A stretch of 64,000 nt of DNA from Sphingomonas sp. Leaf17 (GTDB lineage Bacteria > Pseudomonadota > Alphaproteobacteria > Sphingomonadales > Sphingomonadaceae): positions 1 through 64,000 of the forward strand of contig NZ_LMKL01000006.1 in NCBI RefSeq assembly GCF_001421505.1. Direction: 5' to 3'. Below are positions 53,840 through 62,227 of this stretch, one piece after another (position 1 is the first letter of the stretch; each line of letters opens with the position of its first letter). Under the pieces are notes generated by a model. That model ran no database searches and was not told the origin of the DNA. It saw nothing but the letters and a program-made list of their open reading frames with translations. A program made the translations under genes and the position numbers.

Positions 53840-55341
53840 GATGCCCGCCGTTGCCCGCTCAGGTCCGCGCCGGCATCGGGCGCAAACCGCCGGTTCCAGA
53901 TCGTCGCCGTCGCCGACACCGCCGTCACCACCAGAAACGCCAGCGTGAACGCCGACAGGTCGGGCCGCGTGCTGCCCGACCCCAGCATGCCGATATGCAA
54001 GGACGCCGCGCCGACGCAGATGCCCAGCGACAGCATCAATTGCTGGAACGTCGCGTAAAAGCTGGTCGCCAAACTCATCCGCTCGCTCGGAATCTCGTCA
54101 TAGGCGATCGTGTTATAGGCCGAGAACTGGAACGACATGAAGAAGCCCGACGTCATCAGGACGCCAAAGATCACCGGCACCGGCCAGTCGGGGCGGAACA
54201 AGCCGCACACGGCATAGCCGGCACTCGCGCCCAGCCCGCCGACGATCAGGCTGCGGCGAAACCCGAACCGGCGCAGGATGCGCGGGGCCAGCCCCTTCAT
54301 CGCCAGCGACCCGATCGCGCCGGCCACGGTGATCGCGCCGCTGGCCGCCGCGGTCATGCCGAAACCCAGCTGAAGCATCATCGGCAGCAGGAACGGCTGC
54401 GCGCCCTGCGTGATCCGCGTCAACGACCCGCCAATCACCGACAGCCGGAACGTCGCAATGCGCATGAGGGTAAGGTCGAGGATCGGGTCCGACCGCCGCC
54501 CGGCATGGCGGATGTACAGCGCGCCCGCGACCAGCCCGATCGCGATCAGGCCCAGCGCGTGGGGCAGTTCGCCGGTCCGGCTCGACATCTCGAACCCGAA
54601 CAGCAGGCACCCGAGCGCGATGCCGGACAGCACGAAGCCGCGTTTGTCGAACCGCGCCGGCCGATCCTCCCGCACGTCGCCGATATAGCGGGTGACCAGC
54701 ACCACGCCGAGCAGGCCGATCGGCAGGTTGAGATAGAAGATCCACCGCCAGTCGAGATAGGTGACGATCGCACCGCCCACCGGTGGCCCCAGGATGGGAC
54801 CGATCAGCGCGGGCATGATGAGCCACGACATCGCCTGCACCATGTCCTCCTTGGCCACGCTGCGCAGCAGGACGAGGCGGCCGATCGGGATCATCATCGC
54901 CCCGCCAAGACCTTGCACGAAGCGCGCGGCCATCATGAACGGCAGGCTGGGTGCGATGCCGCACAGCGCCGACCCGCCGACGAAGATCAGGATGGCGGCG
55001 CGAAAGATCGTCCGCGACCCGAACCGGTCGGCCAGCCGTCCGCTGGCCGGAATGAAGATCGCCAGCGCCAGCAGGTAGGACGTCAGCGCCGAACTCATGC
55101 TGGTGGCGGGTACGCCGAAATCGCGCGCCATCGTCGGCAGCGCGGTGGCGAGGATCGTCGCGTCCATCTGCTCCATGAACAACGCGCAGGCGATGATGAG
55201 CGCGGTGACACGGTAGCCGCGCGGCATGTGTGCGGCCGCGCCGGGATCCTTTGGAACCTGCGCGATCGTATCGGCGGCGGGCAGGATACCGTCGCGCACC
55301 TCGCTGTTGATCGAGGCCAGACCTCGCCGCCGCAATCTCAC
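53836..55341 (-). CDS. MFS exporter, DHA2 (14-helix) family
   Basis: A proton-driven multidrug-type exporter of 501 residues with about 14 hydrophobic helices. DHA2-type landmarks are QMDATILATALPTMARDFG in helix 1, the loop GRLADRFGSR and the motif C region with AAIGP-like sequences (PALIGPILGPPVGG). An N-terminal extension of about 38 residues precedes the first helix; ATG at 55227 would remove it. The substrate is unknown. The gene is the first of the pair with the exonuclease, an odd combination with no evident shared task. Confidence 0.85.
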   Translation of the reverse strand: MRLRRRGLASINSEVRDGILPAADTIAQVPKDPGAAAHMPRGYRVTALIIACALFMEQMDATILATALPTMARDFGVPATSMSSALTSYLLALAIFIPASGRLADRFGSRTIFRAAILIFVGGSALCGIAPSLPFMMAARFVQGLGGAMMIPIGRLVLLRSVAKEDMVQAMSWLIMPALIGPILGPPVGGAIVTYLDWRWIFYLNLPIGLLGVVLVTRYIGDVREDRPARFDKRGFVLSGIALGCLLFGFEMSSRTGELPHALGLIAIGLVAGALYIRHAGRRSDPILDLTLMRIATFRLSVIGGSLTRITQGAQPFLLPMMLQLGFGMTAAASGAITVAGAIGSLAMKGLAPRILRRFGFRRSLIVGGLGASAGYAVCGLFRPDWPVPVIFGVLMTSGFFMSFQFSAYNTIAYDEIPSERMSLATSFYATFQQLMLSLGICVGAASLHIGMLGSGSTRPDLSAFTLAFLVVTAVSATATIWNRRFAPDAGADLSGQRRAS

Positions 55342-55427
55342 GCGGATATTCTCAAACGGGCAATCTCATGCAGAACGTCCAGTATAGGGGCGCGGCCGGC
55401 GCAGACGACCGCTTGCCCCCCCCTACT

Positions 55428-55446
55428 GCGCCGCAAAATGCGGCGC
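55428..55446 (-). terminator. Hairpin after the aminotransferase gene
   Basis: GCGCCGCA (55428-55435) pairs with 55439-55446 over AAA, 17 bases beyond the stop of the aminotransferase gene. There is no T run, so terminator function is uncertain. Confidence 0.4.
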
Positions 55447-55462
55447 TGCAACACCGCTCTCC

Positions 55463-56653
55463 CTATCGTATGTTGGCCTGTTCCATCGCCGCCAGCGCCG
55501 CGCCGAAACGGGGAATGGCTCCGGGGCCGAAGCCCGCGATGTTGATCCGGCCCGACCCCGCCATGTAGATCGCCCGCTCGGCGCGCAGCCATTCGATCTG
55601 TGCCGGCGACAGCGGCAGGGTGGCGAACATGCCCTTGCCGGCGGCGAACGGCGCAAGGTCGATCCCGCCGACGCGGCCCAGCGCGGCAAGACCGCTGCGC
55701 AACCCCTGCAACCGGGTCCGCAGCGCATCCAGTTCGGCGCGCCAGTCGGCGGCAAGCCCGGCGTCCTCCAGCACGATCCGCACCGCCGCCGCACCATGAT
55801 CGGGCGGCATCGACCAGTTGGCACGAGCCAGCGACAGGATGTTGGACATCACGATGGCGCAGGCGTCGCGGTCGGGCGTGGTCGCCCAGAACGCGCCCGT
55901 CCGCTCGCGGTACAGGCCGAAGTTCTTGTCGCAAGAATAGGCGAGCAGCCCGAACGGTGCCGCCGCCAGCACGCCCCGCGCGCCGGCCGCATCCGCCTCC
56001 ATCCCGTCGCCAAGCCCCTGATAGGCAAGGTCGACGAACGGGATCAGCCCGCGCCCCGTCACCAGCGTCGTGATCGCCGCCCAGTCCGCCGCGTCCGGGT
56101 CGATCCCCGTCGGATTGTGACAGCAGCCGTGCAGCAGGATCGCGTCACCCGCGACTGCATCCGCCAGCGCCGCCGCCATCGCGTCCAGGTCCAGCCGCTG
56201 CGCATTCATGTCGAATGCGGCGTGACCGCGCACATCCAGCCCGGCGGCGGCAAAGACCGGCGCGTGATTGGCCCAGCTCGGCGTGCCGACCCAGATCCGG
56301 CGAACGCCCGCCTTAGCGAGCAGTTCGGCACCCAGCCGCAACGCCCCCGTCCCGCCCGGCGTCTGGACACCGCTCAGCCGGTCGGCCGGCACCGCATCGC
56401 CGAACACCAGCGGCGCCAGCGCGGCGAGGAAGCCGGTGTCGCCCTCCGGCCCCAGATAGCTCTTGCTGTCCTGCGTTTCGAGCAGACGGGCTTCCGCCGC
56501 CTTGATCGCCGCCATCACCGGCGTCCGCCCGTCATCGTCGCGGAACACGCCGACGCCAAGGTCGATCTTGTCGCTGCGCGGATCGGCGCGGAATGCGCCG
56601 ATCAGTTTCAGCAGCGAGTCGGCGGGCTGGGCGATGAGCGAGCGAAACGGCAT
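55463..56653 (-). CDS. tyrB: Aromatic amino acid / aspartate aminotransferase
   Basis: A class I PLP aminotransferase of 396 residues, like TyrB/AspC, that transfers amino groups between aromatic or dicarboxylic amino acids and 2-oxoacids. Landmarks are KIDLGVGVFRDDDG, the substrate-binding CCHNPTGID, VDLAYQGLGDG and the PLP lysine in YSCDKNFGLYRERTG. The Arg near the end (SGRINIAGF) binds the carboxylate. ATG at 56653 is chosen, where MPFRSLIAQPADSL starts the family similarity. It may be the last step to phenylalanine or tyrosine, with aroC and pheA in the window. Confidence 0.88.
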   Translation of the reverse strand: MPFRSLIAQPADSLLKLIGAFRADPRSDKIDLGVGVFRDDDGRTPVMAAIKAAEARLLETQDSKSYLGPEGDTGFLAALAPLVFGDAVPADRLSGVQTPGGTGALRLGAELLAKAGVRRIWVGTPSWANHAPVFAAAGLDVRGHAAFDMNAQRLDLDAMAAALADAVAGDAILLHGCCHNPTGIDPDAADWAAITTLVTGRGLIPFVDLAYQGLGDGMEADAAGARGVLAAAPFGLLAYSCDKNFGLYRERTGAFWATTPDRDACAIVMSNILSLARANWSMPPDHGAAAVRIVLEDAGLAADWRAELDALRTRLQGLRSGLAALGRVGGIDLAPFAAGKGMFATLPLSPAQIEWLRAERAIYMAGSGRINIAGFGPGAIPRFGAALAAMEQANIR

Positions 56654-56724
56654 GGCGAAGTCCTCTGGTCTGTCCTGAGAGGCCTGATAGCGACGAACCG
56701 GCCCCAAGTCGCGCGTGGCGGGCA

Positions 56725-57864
56725 TCAGGGGGCCGCGTTGCCACTCCGTCGCCAGACCCCACTCAGCAGCCGCCCCGCCAGCGCCGGCAGTCCCGGCCGC
56801 AGCAACAGCCAGTCGCGCATCGCCGGCCCCTGCACCGCCCCCAGCACCTGTTTGTAACCGCTGTCGCCCGCACCCCAGTCGACCACCGCGATTCCGCGCG
56901 CGAGTCCCGCTGTCAGGTTGCGGTAATAGAGCAGTTTGCCCGGCGAATGTTTGGCGAAGGCGGGATCATAGCTGTTGGCGATCGCGTACCGCGTCGTGCC
57001 CGCGTCGATGTCGAACGAAAACGCCGCCGGTGCGCCATCGACCCGCAGGATTGCGGCGTTGAACATTGCGGCCAGCACCGGATCCTCCGCCGCCATCCGC
57101 CAGAACCGGCCGTGCCCGGTGTCGGTGAACTTCGCATCGCGCCCGTCGGTCCGCGCCGCGATCCAGCTTGCCGCCTCGACCCGCGCCATCGCATCGAAGC
57201 CCACCGGCCACTCGTCGCCCGTGACGAAATCCCAGTCGAGCCGGCCGTGGGCACCGAGATGCTTTTCGTGAAACCGGTTCTTGCGCAGCGTCGATCCGCG
57301 CGGCCAAGGCCCCTCGGCCTGCACCGCGGCCAGATCCAGCACCCAGCTGTCGGCGATGTACCGGTCGATCGCCACCCAGCCGCGCGCGCGCGCCGCCGCG
57401 ATCAGCGGCCCGACCGCCGGATCGCCGTCGATCACCGGGCCGATCCGCACCCCCCGCGCCGCACCCGCCAGCGCGGCCAGAACAGGCGCGTGGATCGCGG
57501 GGTCGGCATCGGCCGCCACCGGAAACCCGCGAAAGGGCCAGTAACTGCCCGGGATCGACACCAGCCCCAGCGCGGCCGGTCCCGTCGCCACGATCGGCAG
57601 CGCCAGTTGCGGCCGCCCCGCGACCCGCGCCACGATGGTCCGCACCGCCGTGCCGCCGGCCGACAGGGCGGCGGCGAACCACTGATACCGCAGGAACCGA
57701 TGCGACGACAGTGCCGCTGCCGCGACCACGTCGATCGCCCCCGACAGGCCGACATCGACCGTCACCTGGACGCCGGGTGTCAGTCGCTCGAAATCGGCCA
57801 GGGGCATCGCCCGCATCTTCGTCCCTTCCCCGGTCGCCGACAGCCCGTCGCGCCCATGCGCCAT
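56725..57864 (-). CDS. GNAT/FemAB-like acyltransferase-fold protein
   Basis: A 379-residue protein with two lobes of the GNAT type (Acetyltransf_6 / BioF2-like), without close matches that I recognise. The core is near residues 170-340, with STLRKNRFHEKHLGAHG, AILRVDGAPAAFSFDI and HSPGKLLYYRNLTAGLA. Related proteins take part in polysaccharide or peptidoglycan side-chain transfer, but that is not shown here. It stands alone, divergent from the DUF2721 gene by 49 bases. Confidence 0.7.
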   Translation of the reverse strand: MAHGRDGLSATGEGTKMRAMPLADFERLTPGVQVTVDVGLSGAIDVVAAAALSSHRFLRYQWFAAALSAGGTAVRTIVARVAGRPQLALPIVATGPAALGLVSIPGSYWPFRGFPVAADADPAIHAPVLAALAGAARGVRIGPVIDGDPAVGPLIAAARARGWVAIDRYIADSWVLDLAAVQAEGPWPRGSTLRKNRFHEKHLGAHGRLDWDFVTGDEWPVGFDAMARVEAASWIAARTDGRDAKFTDTGHGRFWRMAAEDPVLAAMFNAAILRVDGAPAAFSFDIDAGTTRYAIANSYDPAFAKHSPGKLLYYRNLTAGLARGIAVVDWGAGDSGYKQVLGAVQGPAMRDWLLLRPGLPALAGRLLSGVWRRSGNAAP

Positions 57865-57913
57865 ACGTCTTAGACCTTGCTCGCAACGCCGACCACCGCC
57901 ACATCATGGGCGC

Positions 57914-58369
57914 ATGATTCCAATGATCCCCGCCGTTGCCACCATCGCCCAGACGATCCAGCTGTCGCTTGGTCCGGTCTTCATGCTGGCCGCGATCGGC
58001 CAGTTGCTGAACGTTCTGGCCGGACGCCTGTCGCGCGTCATCGACCGATCGCGCAAGCTGGAGGATCTGCACCCGCGATCGAGTGGCCCGGAACGCGAAC
58101 GCTACGTCATGGAACTGAAGTTGCTCGACCGGCGGATGTCGATCATCAACGCCGCGCTGTTTCTGTCGGTCAGCAGCGCGATCGCGGTCTGCACGCTGAT
58201 CGGCCTGTTGTTCGTCGCGGTGCTGGCGGGGCTGCATTTCGGCACCATCGTCGCGATCTGTTTCATTCTGGCGATGGTGTTGCTGGTCGCATCGCTGATC
58301 TCGTTCATGATCGAGGTGCGCGTGTCGCTGCGCGCGATTCACGTGCGCGAGGAACTGTTGCGGCCATGA
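57914..58369 (+). CDS. DUF2721 membrane protein
   Basis: A 151-residue inner-membrane protein with three hydrophobic helices. The DUF2721 pattern is seen as IQLSLGPVFMLAAIGQLLNVLAGRLSRVIDR (about residues 15-45), followed by the cytosolic basic helix ELKLLDRRMS. Function unknown. It overlaps the next gene by four bases (ATGA) and so forms a two-gene unit with it. Confidence 0.75.
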   Translation: MIPMIPAVATIAQTIQLSLGPVFMLAAIGQLLNVLAGRLSRVIDRSRKLEDLHPRSSGPERERYVMELKLLDRRMSIINAALFLSVSSAIAVCTLIGLLFVAVLAGLHFGTIVAICFILAMVLLVASLISFMIEVRVSLRAIHVREELLRP

Positions 58370-58755
58370 TCGAAAAACGCCTGCTGCAACTGGTGGTCGC
58401 CGCCGCCTGCATCGTGCCGATCGTCACAGGCGGGACCAGCATCCTGCGCGGCCCCGGATTCCTCGACCACGCGGTCGTGCCGGTCGATCTGGACAGCCAT
58501 TTCCGGTACATATCGGGGATCTTCTTCGCGGTCGGGCTGTGGTTCACGACCTGTATCCCGAACATCGAGACGAAGGGCGCGCGGTTCCGCCTGCTCGGCA
58601 GTCTCGTGGTCGTCGGCGGCCTTGCGCGCGTGGTGTCGCTCGCCAGCGTCGGCATGCCGTCCAAGGGGCATCTGTTCGGGCTGGCGATGGAACTTGGCGT
58701 CGTGCCGCTCCTGATGCTGTGGCAGGCGGCGCTGGCCCGGCGGATGGCGCGCTGA
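58366..58755 (+). CDS. DUF4345-like small membrane protein
   Basis: A 129-residue protein with four hydrophobic helices and the DUF4345-type stretch VDLDSHFRYISGIFFAVGL followed by IPNIETKGARFRLL. Function unknown. Its start overlaps the stop of the DUF2721 gene, and it ends 10 bases from the converging amidase gene. Confidence 0.7.
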   Translation: MIEKRLLQLVVAAACIVPIVTGGTSILRGPGFLDHAVVPVDLDSHFRYISGIFFAVGLWFTTCIPNIETKGARFRLLGSLVVVGGLARVVSLASVGMPSKGHLFGLAMELGVVPLLMLWQAALARRMAR

Positions 58756-58765
58756 TCCCTCCGGC

Positions 58766-60334
58766 TTACCGCACCCCGTCCAGCCCCGGCCCGGCATCCG
58801 CCGTCGGCAGGTAGCGCGGGGCGACCCGCGCCTTCGCCCGCTGTTCATAGGCATAACCCGCGCCCAGCACGGTCGCATCGCCGAACTTCGTCGCGATGAA
58901 CGACAGCCCGACCGGCAGGCCGTCGACCAGCCCCATCGGCACGGTCAGGTGCGGATAGCCGGCAACCGCTGGCAGTTCGCTCGCGCTCGGCCCGCCATAT
59001 TGGTCGCCATACACCGTATCGGACAGCCAGGCCGGGCCATAGGTCGGCTGCACCAGCACGGTCGCGCGCGCGGTCTTCAACATCGCGTCGATGCCCTCGA
59101 CGCCTGCCAGCCGCAGCGACTTGGCGCGTGCCGCCTTGTAGGCCGGATCGTCCAGCCCCCCGGTCTTGACCGCGTCCTCGAACAGCTCCTGGCCGAAGAA
59201 CGGCATTTCGGTGCCGGCATTGGCGGTATCGAAGGCAATGACCCGTTCCAGCGTCCGCGTCTTCACCGCCGCCGGCGTGGTCGCCAGATACGCGTCGAGA
59301 TCGGCCTTCAATTCGGTCTTCAGCACCAGCAACTCGGCCTCGCCCAGCCCCTCCAGCTTGGGGCGCTCGACCTCGACCAGCACCGCCCCCGCCGCCTTCA
59401 GCACATCGAGCGCCACCTGATATTTCGCCGCCAGATCGGGCGTCATGTCGGGGCGCAGTACCGCGACGCGCAGGCCGGACAGTGCCGCGCGCGACAGGCC
59501 GGCGGCATAGTCCCGGCGTCCCGGCCCGGGCACTGCCATGACCGACAGCAGCGCCGCCGCATCGGCCACGCTCTTGGCCATCGGCCCCGGCGTATCCTGA
59601 CTGTGGCTGATCGGCACGACATGCACGCCGCTGACCAGCCCGATCGTCGGTTTCATGCCGACAAGTCCCGCGACCGAGGAGGGACAGACGACCGATCCGT
59701 CGGTCTCCGTCCCCACCGCCGCCGCCGCCAGACTGGCCGCGACCGCCGCGCCCGATCCGCTCGACGATCCGCAGGCGGTCCGGTCGAGCGCGTACGGATT
59801 GCGGACAAGGCCGCCAACCGCGCTCCATCCGCTCATCGACCGCGTCGATCGGATGTTCGCCCATTCGGACAGGTTGGTCTTGCCCAGGATCACCGCGCCG
59901 GCCGCGCGCAAGGCCGCCACCACCGGCGCATCGCGGCGGGTCATGTTGTCCTTCAGCGCCAGGCTGCCGGCGGTGGTCGGCATGCGATCGGCGGTTTCGA
60001 TATTATCCTTGATGAGGATCGGCACGCCGTGCAGCGGCCCGCGGATTCGCCCGCGCCGCCGTTCGCCGTCCAGTGCGCGCGCCTGTGCCAGCGCATCGGG
60101 ATTCAGCATGATGACGCTGCGCAGGGTCGGTCCCTTGCGGTCGATCGCGGCGATCCGCCGCTGATAGGCCCGGACCAGATCGACGCTCGACGCCGTGCCG
60201 GCGGTCATTGTCGCCTGCAAATCCGCGACGCTGCGCTCATCGACCACCGGATCGGCGGCCGCCGCGGCGACCGTGGCTGGCAGCACCGCGCCCGCCATCA
60301 TCAGTCCTGTCATCCATGCCCGCATCGCCGTCAT
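58766..60334 (-). CDS. Amidase-signature hydrolase, exported
   Basis: A 522-residue amide hydrolase with a signal peptide (about 25 residues, ending VAAAAA). The Ser-cisSer-Lys triad is complete: Lys in GVPILIKDN, the Gly/Ser-rich CGSSSGSGAAVAAS and the nucleophile region GTETDGSVVCPSSVAG. The family splits diverse amides and nitriles; the substrate is unknown. I chose the ATG at 60334 with GCGGGG upstream; 60325 is an alternative. A periplasmic location is inferred from the signal peptide. Confidence 0.85.
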   Translation of the reverse strand: MTAMRAWMTGLMMAGAVLPATVAAAAADPVVDERSVADLQATMTAGTASSVDLVRAYQRRIAAIDRKGPTLRSVIMLNPDALAQARALDGERRRGRIRGPLHGVPILIKDNIETADRMPTTAGSLALKDNMTRRDAPVVAALRAAGAVILGKTNLSEWANIRSTRSMSGWSAVGGLVRNPYALDRTACGSSSGSGAAVAASLAAAAVGTETDGSVVCPSSVAGLVGMKPTIGLVSGVHVVPISHSQDTPGPMAKSVADAAALLSVMAVPGPGRRDYAAGLSRAALSGLRVAVLRPDMTPDLAAKYQVALDVLKAAGAVLVEVERPKLEGLGEAELLVLKTELKADLDAYLATTPAAVKTRTLERVIAFDTANAGTEMPFFGQELFEDAVKTGGLDDPAYKAARAKSLRLAGVEGIDAMLKTARATVLVQPTYGPAWLSDTVYGDQYGGPSASELPAVAGYPHLTVPMGLVDGLPVGLSFIATKFGDATVLGAGYAYEQRAKARVAPRYLPTADAGPGLDGVR

Positions 60335-60451
60335 CCCCGCTTTTGCCCTCAAGACCCGATTAGGCACCGTTCCGGGGACCAATGTCCAGCGTCGTGGACC
60401 ATGCGCCGCCGTGGCGCGTTAGGGGAGTTCAACCGGGGGGAACGAACCATC

Positions 60452-61612
60452 GTGCGGCGCGCAGCAAAGATCATCGGCACCATCGTCCTGTTCGCCCTCG
60501 TCGCGATCGGGCTGGCGGCGACGATCGTCCCGCGTTTCCTCGACCGGATCTATTATCGCGGATCCCCCACCGACCATTTCGACGGCGCGCGGTTCGCCAA
60601 TCCGGACGGCGAGGATACCGGCACCCCCGGCGGCGGGCGGGCCGGTTTCCTCTGGCGCTTCCTGACCGGCAATGACGGTCGCCCGGTCTGGCCGGAGCGG
60701 GTCGCCACCGCCACGTCGAGGCCGGCCGCGCGGGTCGAGGGCGAGCATATGGTGGCGACCTGGGTCGGTCACGCGACGATGCTGGTGCAGACGCGCGGGC
60801 TGAACATCCTGACCGATCCGGTCTGGGCGGACACCGCCGGCCCGTTCGGCGTCGGGCCGAAGCGGGTCACCGCCCCCGGCATCGCGCTTGCCAACCTGCC
60901 GAAGATCGACCTGATCGTCGTCAGCCACAATCATTACGATCATATGGATCTGGCCACGCTGAAAACGCTGTGGACGCGCGACCAACCGCGCATCGTCACC
61001 AGCCTGGGCAATGACAGCGTCATCCGTCAGGCGGGCGTACCCGCGACCGCGCTGGACTGGGGCGGGCGCGTCGCGCTGGCCCCCGGCGTCGAGGTCGCGG
61101 TGACGCGCAACCACCATTGGGGCAGCCGCTGGTTCACCGATCGCAACCGCGCCTTATGGTCCAGTTTCGTGATCCGCCTGCCCGGCGGCAATGTGTTCTT
61201 CGCGGGCGACACCGGCATGGGCGACGGTCGCTGGCCGGTCGAGGCGGCGGCGCTGGGTCCGGTGCGCCTCGCCATCCTGCCGATCGGCGCCTTCCGGTTC
61301 CAGCCGGGTCAGATGGAGTCGGGCAGCCATATCGGCCCGGTTGACGCGGTCGAGGTCGACCGGCTGCTCGGCGCGACACGGGCGATCCCGATCCACTGGG
61401 GGACGTTCCATCTGTCCTATGAAGGGCGCGAGACACCGCCCGCCCTGCTCGCCGCCGCGACCCGCTGCACCGGGCAGACCGGGTTCGATGCAGTGCCGAT
61501 CGGCGTGCCGACGGCTATCCCGGCCTATAGCCCGCCAGCGCCGCGCAGGGGCGTGACCCGCGCGGCGTTGCTCCGCTGCCTCGACACGCCGGCGGTGCGT
61601 GCATTGCCGTAA
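60452..61612 (+). CDS. MBL-fold metallo-hydrolase, NAPE-PLD/UlaG-like
   Basis: A 386-residue metal-dependent hydrolase with an N-terminal membrane anchor (about residues 5-25). Metal ligands are in VSHNHYDHMD and the later FFAGDTGMGDG and IPIHWGTFH. The region GHATMLVQTRGLNILTDPVW is typical of the branch that includes N-acyl-phosphatidylethanolamine phospholipase D. I chose GTG at 60452, with GGGGGGAA nine bases upstream; ATG at 60401 is possible. The substrate is unknown; a lipid or membrane-linked compound is plausible from the anchor. Confidence 0.85.
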   Translation: MRRAAKIIGTIVLFALVAIGLAATIVPRFLDRIYYRGSPTDHFDGARFANPDGEDTGTPGGGRAGFLWRFLTGNDGRPVWPERVATATSRPAARVEGEHMVATWVGHATMLVQTRGLNILTDPVWADTAGPFGVGPKRVTAPGIALANLPKIDLIVVSHNHYDHMDLATLKTLWTRDQPRIVTSLGNDSVIRQAGVPATALDWGGRVALAPGVEVAVTRNHHWGSRWFTDRNRALWSSFVIRLPGGNVFFAGDTGMGDGRWPVEAAALGPVRLAILPIGAFRFQPGQMESGSHIGPVDAVEVDRLLGATRAIPIHWGTFHLSYEGRETPPALLAAATRCTGQTGFDAVPIGVPTAIPAYSPPAPRRGVTRAALLRCLDTPAVRALP

Positions 61613-61613
61613 G

Positions 61614-62159
61614 TTACGACGTCTTCGGTGTCCCGGCCTCGCACGCTCCGGTGCGCTTGGCGACGACGTGAACCGTCATCGACGTCGCTGGCTTGCCCGC
61701 GTCCCCCTGCGCCACGGTCGACTGCAGGTCATAGGCGGTGGAGGAATAGGTGCCCTTCTGGCTGACCGTCATCCGTCCACCCGGCCGCTGGCAGGCCATT
61801 GTCGCGTCCAGCGTGCCCCCGCCGAGCTTGAAGGTGTCGAACCGGCAGCCGGAGTTCTTCAACTGTTCGATACCCGCAAGTACCGGCGACTGTGCCTTGT
61901 CCGGCGTCAGGCAGGCGCTGATCGTCTGCGTCTTGCCGATCTGCTGCTTCATCATCGCCGCCGCCTGCGGATTACCGGCCGCGATCGGACCCAGGTCCAT
62001 CGCCGCCAGCGTGGTGGTCGTCTGCCACATGCCCGGTTCCGGCGTCTCGGCGTTTTTCGACGCGTCCACCACCTGTTCGATCGAGGCATTGGTCAGGTCG
62101 ATGCCCTGATTGCAGGCGGCCAGCGGCAGGGCGGCCAGCAGGATCGCGATACGGCGCAT
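61614..62159 (-). CDS. DUF3617 lipoprotein
   Basis: A 181-residue lipoprotein with lipobox LAAC (Cys16), and the DUF3617 domain: [10 protein letters not shown] near the N-terminus, a middle SACLTPDKA and C-terminal [21 protein letters not shown]. The family is common in sphingomonads and has no known role. The ATG at 62159 has GGAG six bases before it; an ATG six bases upstream is in frame. Its stop lies one base from that of the converging metallo-hydrolase gene. Confidence 0.8.
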   Translation of the reverse strand: MRRIAILLAALPLAACNQGIDLTNASIEQVVDASKNAETPEPGMWQTTTTLAAMDLGPIAAGNPQAAAMMKQQIGKTQTISACLTPDKAQSPVLAGIEQLKNSGCRFDTFKLGGGTLDATMACQRPGGRMTVSQKGTYSSTAYDLQSTVAQGDAGKPATSMTVHVVAKRTGACEAGTPKTS

Positions 62160-62227
62160 GCACATACTCCATCTTGGGCGCGCGGCTTCGTTGCGCGGAT
62201 GCGGTGTCAGACCCATATTCATGCGCG